Origin: Opitutaceae bacterium
GTDB lineage: Bacteria; Verrucomicrobiota; Verrucomicrobiia; Opitutales; Opitutaceae
Assembly (NCBI GenBank): GCA_028688225.1
Contig: JAQTYQ010000004.1
Coordinates: forward strand, 124,001-188,000
Length of the DNA: 64,000 bases
Direction of reading: 5' to 3'
Shown: positions 7,473 to 14,095 of the stretch, in pieces
How positions within the stretch are numbered: the first letter of the stretch is position 1
Layout: each line of letters begins with the position of its first letter
The notes under the pieces: generated by a model
The model's input: only the letters and a program-made list of their open reading frames with translations
Told to the model about the DNA's origin: nothing
Database searches by the model: none
Program-made: the position numbers and the translations under genes

Positions 7473-8887
7473 TGCCGACCGATGAGGCAGAGCGTCCGGG
7501 CCTAGCCGGGGCGTCGGTGGTGAAGACCGCGGAACCTTTGCCGGCGGAGCGCGATGCGGGCATCGGGCTGAGCGCGCGCACGGTGGAATACCTCGCGGAC
7601 TGCAAGGGCGAACCCGCATGGCTTCGGGCGCAGCGCCTGGAGGCATTGCGTGCCTTTACGGGCGCAGAGCGGTCGGTGCGTTGGGCTCCGCCCCTGTTGG
7701 GCGAGCTGCCTTTTGATACGCTGCGCTACTATTCGGCCCCGGCCCGGGCGCGACGGCAGGCGGGCGGAGACGGCAGCGCTCCCACGCGCCGCCTGCTCGA
7801 CGCGCTGGACGTGGCTCGCGAGGAGACGGAATTTCTGGGCGGGGTGCAGGCGCAGGTCGATGGCGAGGTGGTGTATGACAGCCTGCAGGACGCCTGGGCG
7901 CGCGCCGGCGTGGTGTTTGTCGATTCCACGCGGGGCCTGACGGACTATGGCGCCCTCTTCCGTCCGCATTTCGGGACGGTGGTGCCGCGCGATGAAAATG
8001 TGTTCACACGGCTGAACGCGGCGGTCTTCTCAGGCGGTTCCTTTATCTATGTGCCGCCGGGCGTGAAACTCACGGCGCCGCTCAAGTGTTTCATGCATCT
8101 GCAAGCCGGGGGTGGCAGCCAGTTCGGGCGCACGCTCATCGTGGCCGGCACGGGCGCAGAGGTGACGTTTTTTGAAAGTTGCACTTCGGTGGCGCGGCCG
8201 GGGGCGGCGCTGCACTGTGCGGTGGGCGAGTTCGTGCTCGGGCCGGGCGCGCGGCTCAACTACGTGGCGTTACAGAACTGGCAGCCCAACGTCTTTAATC
8301 TCGCAATCCTGCGGGCGCGGCTCGCTGCCGGAGCCTCCGTCCAGTGGATCGACTGTAACGTTGGTGGCCGGCTGACGATGAAATACCCCTGCGCGCTGCT
8401 GGAGGGCGAGGGCGCTTCGGCCGAGGCGGTATCGATCACTGTCGCGCGCACCGGGCAGCACCACGATTCCGGCGCGAAGATGTTCCATCGCGCGCCGCGT
8501 ACTTCCAGCACGATCATCTCCAAAAGCGTGAGCCTGGGCGAAGGCCGCGCGGGCTACCGTGGCTGGGTGGACATCCCGGCGACGGTGCGGGGCTGCCGCA
8601 ACCATACGGAGTGCGACGCGCTGCTGCTCGACGCCACGAGCCGCACCGACACCTACCCGGCGATCCAAGTCCGCGGGCAGGACAATATCGCGCAGCATGA
8701 GGCGAGCGTGTCGCGACTCGACGCGGAGCAGATCTTCTACATGCGGCAGCGCGGGCTGCGCGAGCCGGATGCCCGCGCCCTGAGTGTGAATGGTTTTGTC
8801 AACGACTTGGTGCAGCGTTTCCCGCTGCAATACTCGCGCGAAATCAAACGCCTGATCGAGCTGGAGATGTCCGGCTCGGTCGGCTGA
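7469..8887 (+). CDS. SufB-like Fe-S scaffold protein, without SufC/SufD
   Basis: A 472-residue member of the SufB/SufD family. It has the long right-handed beta-helix core and the C-terminal NHTECDALLLD and EASVSRLDAEQIFYMRQRGL blocks diagnostic of SufB. In the SUF pathway SufB works in a SufBC2D complex to build Fe-S clusters. No sufC, sufD, sufS or sufU lies in this window, so it may be an extra paralogue dedicated to one client. It is translationally coupled to the COG0523 GTPase by an ATGA overlap, which fixes the start at 7469. It is probably cotranscribed with it from site 2. Confidence 0.85.
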   Translation: MMPTDEAERPGLAGASVVKTAEPLPAERDAGIGLSARTVEYLADCKGEPAWLRAQRLEALRAFTGAERSVRWAPPLLGELPFDTLRYYSAPARARRQAGGDGSAPTRRLLDALDVAREETEFLGGVQAQVDGEVVYDSLQDAWARAGVVFVDSTRGLTDYGALFRPHFGTVVPRDENVFTRLNAAVFSGGSFIYVPPGVKLTAPLKCFMHLQAGGGSQFGRTLIVAGTGAEVTFFESCTSVARPGAALHCAVGEFVLGPGARLNYVALQNWQPNVFNLAILRARLAAGASVQWIDCNVGGRLTMKYPCALLEGEGASAEAVSITVARTGQHHDSGAKMFHRAPRTSSTIISKSVSLGEGRAGYRGWVDIPATVRGCRNHTECDALLLDATSRTDTYPAIQVRGQDNIAQHEASVSRLDAEQIFYMRQRGLREPDARALSVNGFVNDLVQRFPLQYSREIKRLIELEMSGSVG

Positions 8888-9107
8888 GCCAATCCGGAAC
8901 TATTTGATCGAACCACGAATGAGAATGAAGACGGGAGTGACAGCTTAACCGGCTCACCGGATGATTACCCGACATTTCCCTCAGGCGCCGATAGCCTCCC
9001 GAGAATAGGTGTTCATTTGTGTGTCCATTGGTGGTTTCTTACTGAATGGCTACAGCCAAGCGAGACCTCTTGACGACTTTGCGACGCTCCAGCTGCCAAC
9101 GTCACTT

Positions 9108-11210
9108 ATGCCCAGCACTTTTGTCCAGCTTCCAACCTCTCTTCACCGCATGGCTGCGGTGCTGGGCGTGGCATTGGTTCTGGTGCTCAATGTGTCGGCC
9201 GACCAGCTTTCGACGGAGCTGGCGCCGGCGCCAAAAACCGAGCGAGTGCTGATCCTGGACAAGTTCGTCGTCGAAGCCCGTTCCCTGACGCAGGACGACC
9301 GGCTCATCGACAGCCAGGCGCTCAGACTCCACAAGATCGTCGATCTCTCCGAGGTGCTTTCCGGCGAACTGGTGGAAGCCTCCATGGTTCGCAAAAGCGG
9401 CTACGGCAACGAGGTCAATCTGCGCGGCTTCAGCCAGGCGAATCTCCCCGTCATGGTAAACGGGGGTTTTCTGGAAGGGGCCTGCGGCAGCCGCAAGGAT
9501 CCCGCACTCTCCCATCTCAATCTGTTGATGGTGGACCGGCTCGTGGTCCGCGAGGGGCCCTACGACGTCACGCAGCCGGGCAATCTCGGCGGATCTATCG
9601 ATGTTGTCACCAAACAACCCGAAGCCGGTTTCGCCGGCGAGGTGCTCGCACGCATGGGGAGCTACGACTTCCGCAGCGTCGGGGCCACTGCGACCGGCGG
9701 CAACGGACAGGTGCAGGCGCTCGCCGGCTACAATTTCTCCAAATCAGGCCAATATGCGGATGGGAACGGTGACCGGTTATGGACGGTGCGCGAGGACCAG
9801 AGCGTGCCCTATAACGATTTGGGTCAGGGAATGGATACGTTTCGGAAGCACGATGTCTGGGGCTCGCTCCGGGTCACGCCCAATGCGCGCAACACGATCC
9901 AACTCGACTACGCCTACGGAGAAGCCGACGACATTCTGACTCCCCGGGTCGAATTCGACACCAAGCGGGAGTCTACACGCCTTGGCCGGCTGAACTGGAT
10001 ATTGCAGGGTCTCAGCGCCGCATCGGGAAAGCTCAGTTTCTCGGTCTATCGCAACGAGGTCGGCCACTATCCGACGCAGGAATTCCGCGCGGTGGCCGTG
10101 CCGAAGAACGTCGTGGCCCAATCGGACATCACTGGCGGCAGCATCCAGAATGTGGCTTCAGCGCAAGACACGGTCTGGACCTACGGTCTCGACATGTACC
10201 GGCGCACCTGGCGGGCCGACGTCTTCAACACCGCCACGGGTGCCCTGCTCAACGCCTATCTGGTTCCCTCCGTAGAAGCGGTCAATCTGGGTGGTTATGT
10301 GCGGTGGGATCGATCCGTCGGCCCGTGGCAGTTGAGCGCGGGTGTGCGCTTGGACCATTTCCGTTCACAGGCCGACGAAGCCCTGGTGCAAACCTGGAAA
10401 ACCACCTCGGAGAACAGGCAAACAGACCGACTCGCCGGGGGATACGTCTCGGCGCGTTATCGGCCCGGCGAGCGCTCCCAGCTCTTCGCCGGGCTCGGCC
10501 GCAGCTACCGCATGCCGACCGGCGTTGAACGCTACATCCAAGGCAGCCCGACCTATTTCGGCAATCCGACCCTCGACCCAACGGCCAACACGGAAGCCGA
10601 TCTGGGATATCGCGTCGGCTCCAAACAGTGGAGTTTTCAGATCAAAGGCTTCTATTCCGATCTCAAGGACTACATCTATCAGGAGCAAACCATCACCGGT
10701 TATCAGACTTATGCCAACATCAACGCCCATATCTACGGAGCGGATGCGAAGGCTTCAGTCACCTTGGGATCGGGCTTTTCGATCGATGGTGGAGTTGCCT
10801 GGCAACGCGGACGGAAAAACCGCTATCCGGACAACAATACGGACAGGAATCTCGGGCAGATGGCTCCGCTCAAAAGCCGTCTGGCGCTCGATTTCGAGAA
10901 TCCTCTTGCCCTCGGTCGCAACCATCCGGTGGTCTTTGGGATGATCGAGTGGGTGCATGCCAATGCCAGCCGCCATGTCGATACGGCTGCCGGCGAAAAA
11001 GCCCTCCCCGGCTGGGACATCGCCAACCTGCGGCTCGGGTGCCGCTTCGCGGCTTGGACGGCAATCCTTGGCGTGGACAACCTGTCCGACCGCGCTTATG
11101 CCGTTGCCAATTCGTACGAGTGGGACGTGGTCGGCGGTTCCGCCGCCTCACCCATCATCGTCAACGAGCCCGGGCGCTTCGCCTACCTGAGCCTGGGTTA
11201 TCAGTGGTGA
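9108..11210 (+). CDS. TonB-dependent outer-membrane receptor (metal type)
   Basis: About 700 residues. A signal peptide (hydrophobic AAVLGVALVLVLNVSA) is followed by a plug domain (LDKFVVEA, LRGFSQANLPVMVNG, REGPYDVTQPGNLGGSIDVVTK) and a beta-barrel ending in the usual aromatic residue (LGYQW). The plug segment GACGSRKDP followed by a V-REGPYDV block resembles the OprC copper-receptor group, though the methionine-rich parts are not evident. The start at 9108 gives a normal signal peptide; 9009 would add an unlikely leader. A ZIP transporter begins 32 bases downstream, so uptake of a divalent cation across both membranes is the likely joint role. Confidence 0.85.
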   Translation: MPSTFVQLPTSLHRMAAVLGVALVLVLNVSADQLSTELAPAPKTERVLILDKFVVEARSLTQDDRLIDSQALRLHKIVDLSEVLSGELVEASMVRKSGYGNEVNLRGFSQANLPVMVNGGFLEGACGSRKDPALSHLNLLMVDRLVVREGPYDVTQPGNLGGSIDVVTKQPEAGFAGEVLARMGSYDFRSVGATATGGNGQVQALAGYNFSKSGQYADGNGDRLWTVREDQSVPYNDLGQGMDTFRKHDVWGSLRVTPNARNTIQLDYAYGEADDILTPRVEFDTKRESTRLGRLNWILQGLSAASGKLSFSVYRNEVGHYPTQEFRAVAVPKNVVAQSDITGGSIQNVASAQDTVWTYGLDMYRRTWRADVFNTATGALLNAYLVPSVEAVNLGGYVRWDRSVGPWQLSAGVRLDHFRSQADEALVQTWKTTSENRQTDRLAGGYVSARYRPGERSQLFAGLGRSYRMPTGVERYIQGSPTYFGNPTLDPTANTEADLGYRVGSKQWSFQIKGFYSDLKDYIYQEQTITGYQTYANINAHIYGADAKASVTLGSGFSIDGGVAWQRGRKNRYPDNNTDRNLGQMAPLKSRLALDFENPLALGRNHPVVFGMIEWVHANASRHVDTAAGEKALPGWDIANLRLGCRFAAWTAILGVDNLSDRAYAVANSYEWDVVGGSAASPIIVNEPGRFAYLSLGYQW

Positions 11211-11242
11211 GGTTGAGGAAAGGCAGACCGGAAAATCATCCC

Positions 11243-11995
11243 ATGACCTTGTTGCTCGTCATCGTTTTCAGCCTGCTGGGCAGCGTCGGCTGTGTGCTGC
11301 TGGCGAGCCTGTTGTTCATGGGCCGGTGGGAGTTTTCCGTACGGGGAAAGACCGCCGTGCTCAGCTACGCCACCGGCACCCTGCTGGGCGCCGCCTTGCT
11401 CGGGATGATCCCGCACGCGCTGGAGCGGCTGCCGGCTCGCACCGCCCTCGCGACCGTGCTGGCGGGCATTGTGGGCTTCTTCGTGCTCGAGAAGCTGCTG
11501 GTCTGGCGGCACTGCCACGAACCCGGATGTCAGGTTCATGCTCAAGCCGGGCCGCTGATCCTGGTCGGCGATGCCGTGCACAACTTCATCGACGGCGTGG
11601 CCATCGCGCTGGCATTCCAGCAATCGACGGCGCTGGGCATGGCCACGGGATTGGCGGTGATTGCCCACGAAATTCCGCAGGAGGTCGGTGATATCATGAT
11701 CCTCGTGCACCAGGGTTATACGAAGACGCAGGCCATGCTCTACAACACGGGGTCGAGTCTGACGACGCTGGTCGGAGCGCTCCTCGCGTATTGGGCCGGC
11801 CGGCATTTGGCGACCATCACCCCGTATGCGCTGGCGGTCTCGGCGGCCAGTTTTCTCTACATCGCCCTGGCCGACCTCACGCCCGACCACCGGACCCAGA
11901 CACAACTGCGCATCACCTGGCTCCAAGGTGCCGGCATCGCCGCTGGAATCGGGACCATTATCTTGGTCCAAGGGGCTGGTCACGCGGGGCCGTGA
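11243..11995 (+). CDS. ZIP-family divalent metal transporter
   Basis: A 250-residue inner-membrane protein with about eight hydrophobic segments. It has both ZIP metal motifs: HNFIDGVAIA in TM4 and HEIPQEVGD in TM5. A cytosolic-loop segment WRHCHEPGCQVH offers extra Cys/His ligands. ZIP proteins import Zn2+, Fe2+ or related ions. The ATG follows the TonB receptor by 32 bases, indicating an operon for two-membrane uptake. Substrate cannot be deduced from the motifs alone. Confidence 0.88.
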   Translation: MTLLLVIVFSLLGSVGCVLLASLLFMGRWEFSVRGKTAVLSYATGTLLGAALLGMIPHALERLPARTALATVLAGIVGFFVLEKLLVWRHCHEPGCQVHAQAGPLILVGDAVHNFIDGVAIALAFQQSTALGMATGLAVIAHEIPQEVGDIMILVHQGYTKTQAMLYNTGSSLTTLVGALLAYWAGRHLATITPYALAVSAASFLYIALADLTPDHRTQTQLRITWLQGAGIAAGIGTIILVQGAGHAGP

Positions 11996-12021
11996 GCGTT
12001 CGGCACGCCCGCTCCGGCGGC

Positions 12022-12399
12022 TCAAAGCAACTGCGCTGCGCCGCCATAGATGCGCTCCACTTTCAAAGCCGCGGCGGCGTGGCCGGGGTGCTTGGCCGGA
12101 TTCCATTGCTTCATGGCTTCGAAGACCGGTCCCGCCGTGTGATATGTAAAGATCCCCTTAACCTGATAGGATATGCGCTCCTTGGTAATGAACAGCAGCG
12201 CACCCTTGCTGCCTGCGAGGATATTGGCGCGGGTTTTGTGGAAATAGTTGTCCGCGACCACCAGCGCATCGTCGCCGAACTCGCCGACGCTGCCAGCATA
12301 GATCGCATTCGGGAATCCGTCGGCGTCAACGGTGGCCAGCACGATGGGGCCCTCGCGGTTCGCCCAGGCGGTCTGCACGACTTCAGGAAATGCTTTCAC
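12022..12399 (-). CDS. Pyridoxamine-phosphate-oxidase-like flavin-binding split-barrel protein
   Basis: A 125-residue single-domain protein (PIVLATVDADGFPNAIYAGSV near the N-terminus, then ALVVADNYFHKTRANI) typical of short FMN-binding split-barrel proteins. These use flavin or F420 for redox reactions; most are uncharacterised. It follows the nifX-like/thioesterase/DUF89-remnant run on the same strand, about 57 bases after the remnant. I place it in the same transcription unit. Confidence 0.8.
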   Translation of the reverse strand: MKAFPEVVQTAWANREGPIVLATVDADGFPNAIYAGSVGEFGDDALVVADNYFHKTRANILAGSKGALLFITKERISYQVKGIFTYHTAGPVFEAMKQWNPAKHPGHAAAALKVERIYGGAAQLL

Positions 12400-12455
12400 G
12401 GTAGGTTTCTTGTTTGATGAGTTGGGGTTTCAGGCAAAATCGCGGGGGGCCGTGG

Positions 12456-12545
12456 TCATTCGTTTTCAGGGCAACCGGGAGAAGGGTGGGCCGCCTCCAG
12501 CGCCTGCCGGAGGAAACATGGAATGCAGTCGGGCGGAGTCGTCAT
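12456..12545 (-). pseudogene. N-terminal remnant of a DUF89/ARMT1-like gene
   Basis: A 29-codon frame beginning PPDCIPCFLRQALEAA, the conserved N-terminal CxxC segment of DUF89/ARMT1-like damage-control phosphatases, normally about 280-300 residues. The frame then runs into unrelated sequence and a stop. Its ATG overlaps the thioesterase stop (ATGA), so the original gene was translationally coupled and has lost nearly all of its body. DUF89 proteins are metal-dependent phosphatases acting on damaged sugar phosphates or cofactors. Confidence 0.6.
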
Positions 12546-12982
12546 ACCGGGCCCGCCATGAATTTGCCCTGAGCGTTGGCCCGCACGGCACCCTCCTGGC
12601 AGACCTCCGCTTTGAGGCAAGAGAGTGGCCCGGTTTGCCAGCAAAGCCGGGCGACGACGGACACCGGATGGCCGGCGCGCACGGGGTGCCGGTAGCGCAC
12701 GCGCAACTCGGCCGTGCGGGCGACGACGCCCCGCGCGAACAGCGCATGCACCATCGCGCTGTCCACCAGCGTGGCGATCAGACCGCCGTGCAGGATGCCG
12801 TCGAATCCTTGGGATTTAGACGGACAATGCCAGTCGGCGGCCACACCGCCGTCGGGCAGGACGCGGAACGCCAGGCCCAGTCCACCGGCCTGTGGGTCTC
12901 CGCAGACAAAGCAATGCGGGTGGGCGCGTTGCTGTGCGTCGCGCCGTCGCCCTTCAGTGGGCGCAGTGGCAGTTTCCACCAT
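12542..12982 (-). CDS. Hotdog-fold (PaaI-like) thioesterase
   Basis: About 146 residues from the ATG at 12982. The core GFDGILHGGLIATLVDSAM is the PaaI/YbgC-type acyl-CoA thioesterase signature. The leading HCFVCGDPQAGGLGLAF resembles the N-terminal CxxCG segment of many members. It probably hydrolyses an acyl-CoA in the cytosol. The chosen start overlaps the nifX-like gene by 29 bases; the longer frame upstream is only the antisense of the His-rich tail and is not protein-like. Confidence 0.75.
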   Translation of the reverse strand: MVETATAPTEGRRRDAQQRAHPHCFVCGDPQAGGLGLAFRVLPDGGVAADWHCPSKSQGFDGILHGGLIATLVDSAMVHALFARGVVARTAELRVRYRHPVRAGHPVSVVARLCWQTGPLSCLKAEVCQEGAVRANAQGKFMAGPV

Positions 12983-13361
12983 GGTGGTGATGGTCATCGT
13001 GGTGGTGGCGGCCGTCTCCGTGCCCGTCGCAGGTGTTTTCGCCTGCGACCAAGCGGCCTTCGAGCCAAGCGGCGATGAGTTCGTCGGGCGGGGCCGGCGG
13101 CACGCCGGCGAGGACCTTGATCCCATGCTCCGCCATGCGCATTTGCGCGCCGCGGCCCAGGCCGCCGGCGAGCACGAGGTTCACCCCGGCCGCCCGCAGC
13201 AGGGGCGGCCAGGCACACGGTTCGGAGTCGGGAGGGACGACAATCATCCGCCGGCGCACGGCGCGCTGCCGGGGGTCGACTTCGACCACGGCGAATTTGG
13301 ACGCGCCGCCGTAGTGGGGCGAGAACTCGTCCGTGGCGGTGAGGGGAATGGCGATTTTCAT
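12954..13361 (-). CDS. NifX/NifB-type dinitrogenase iron-molybdenum-cofactor-binding protein with His-rich tail
   Basis: A 135-residue protein beginning MKIAIPL with an EFSPHYGGASKF segment. This is the DIMB (Nitro_FeMo-Co) fold shared by NifX, NafY and the C-terminal part of NifB. Such domains bind FeMo-co precursors or Mo-Cu-S clusters, as in the Orp orange protein of sulfate reducers. The last ~25 residues are His-rich with Cys (HHHDDHHHHGGNCHCAH), an added metal-binding tail. Start at 13361 is set by this family N-terminus; a palindrome copy lies ~86 bases upstream. No nif structural genes are visible, so a non-nitrogenase cofactor is likely. Confidence 0.85.
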   Translation of the reverse strand: MKIAIPLTATDEFSPHYGGASKFAVVEVDPRQRAVRRRMIVVPPDSEPCAWPPLLRAAGVNLVLAGGLGRGAQMRMAEHGIKVLAGVPPAPPDELIAAWLEGRLVAGENTCDGHGDGRHHHDDHHHHGGNCHCAH

Positions 13362-13435
13362 GGGCAATGGATGCAGGTGTCCTGTCGGCGTTGCTCCGAC
13401 CCGCGGCTTGACCGAGCGAAAGGATACGCTCATCT

Positions 13436-13464
13436 TTGTTGTGAGCATATGCCCATAACTATCG
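13436..13464. promoter_or_regulatory. Divergent regulatory region with GAGCATATGCCC palindrome (site 3)
   Basis: The inverted copy of site 2, TATGGGCATATGCTC read on the minus strand, is centred at 13447 between nifX-like (start 13361) and DUF134 (start 13570). Reading plus, TTGTTG at 13436 and TATCGC at 13460 again frame the palindrome. If DUF134 binds this site it would control its own gene and the nifX-like operon. Binding is inferred. Confidence 0.55.
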
Positions 13465-13569
13465 CCCGCAAGCCCATTTTCGGCTCAGATTGCATCCGGG
13501 ACGAGCTTGGTGGGAGCCTGCTTGCAGGCCGATCGGGTTGCTGTTTGAAAGCAATGTAGGATTGTCCTT

Positions 13570-13908
13570 ATGCCCCGTCCGCCCTGTCCCCGTCGCATCA
13601 CGCATCGCCCGCCTGCCGATTACTTCAAGCCCGCCGGCATCCCGTTGTGCGACTTGCAGGAGATCGAACTCGCCGCCGACGAACTCGAGGCGGTGCGTTT
13701 GGCCGACGACGAGGATCTCTATAACACCGAGGCCGCTCAACGCATGGGCGTCTCCCGGCAGACCTTTGACCGCATCGTGGGGCGCGCCCGGCGCAAGATC
13801 GCCGCCGCGCTCGTGCACGGCCAGGCGTTGCGGATCCTTCGCCAGCAGCCCGGCAGACTTGCGGGCCGGCGGGCTGACGCCGGGACAACCAGTCTTTTGC
13901 GCCGATGA
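13570..13908 (+). CDS. DUF134 helix-turn-helix DNA-binding protein
   Basis: A 112-residue DUF134 family member. It has the MPRP leader, the conserved IELAADELEAVRLADDEDL block at about 37-55, and a sigma-factor-like helix-turn-helix (YNTEAAQRMGVSRQTFDRIV). Family members are usually followed by or beside NifX-like, Mrp-like and radical SAM genes, and are presumed regulators of them. The C-terminal 20 residues are unconserved. Its own upstream region carries the shared palindrome, supporting autoregulation and control of sites 1 and 2. The DNA target has not been shown here. Confidence 0.85.
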   Translation: MPRPPCPRRITHRPPADYFKPAGIPLCDLQEIELAADELEAVRLADDEDLYNTEAAQRMGVSRQTFDRIVGRARRKIAAALVHGQALRILRQQPGRLAGRRADAGTTSLLRR

Positions 13909-14054
13909 TGCGCCAGTTCCGACTGGGCTGCTTGGGCCCGCGCGGTACGCGGGCGAAAGGTCAAACACGGAGTATGAGTGTGCGCGTGGGACTGCCGTGG
14001 TCTGCGACACGGTCGGAAACGCCGCGTGTCGGCGCACGAGCGGCGACGGCAATG

Positions 14055-14095
14055 GTGAGCAAGGCTCACACGCACCGCAGCGGTGCCTTTTACCA
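14055..14095 (+). terminator. Two adjacent hairpins ending in CTTTT
   Basis: GTGAGC-AAG-GCTCAC is followed by GCACCGC-A-GCGGTGC and CTTTT. They lie downstream of DUF134 on the plus strand and abut the stop of the minus-strand TonB receptor. They could end transcription of either unit. Confidence 0.45.

Noticed and set aside
12954..13361. Nitrogenase gene cluster
   Set aside because: Only a NifX-like fold protein is present; no nifH, D, K, E, N or B is visible, so nitrogen fixation is not supported.
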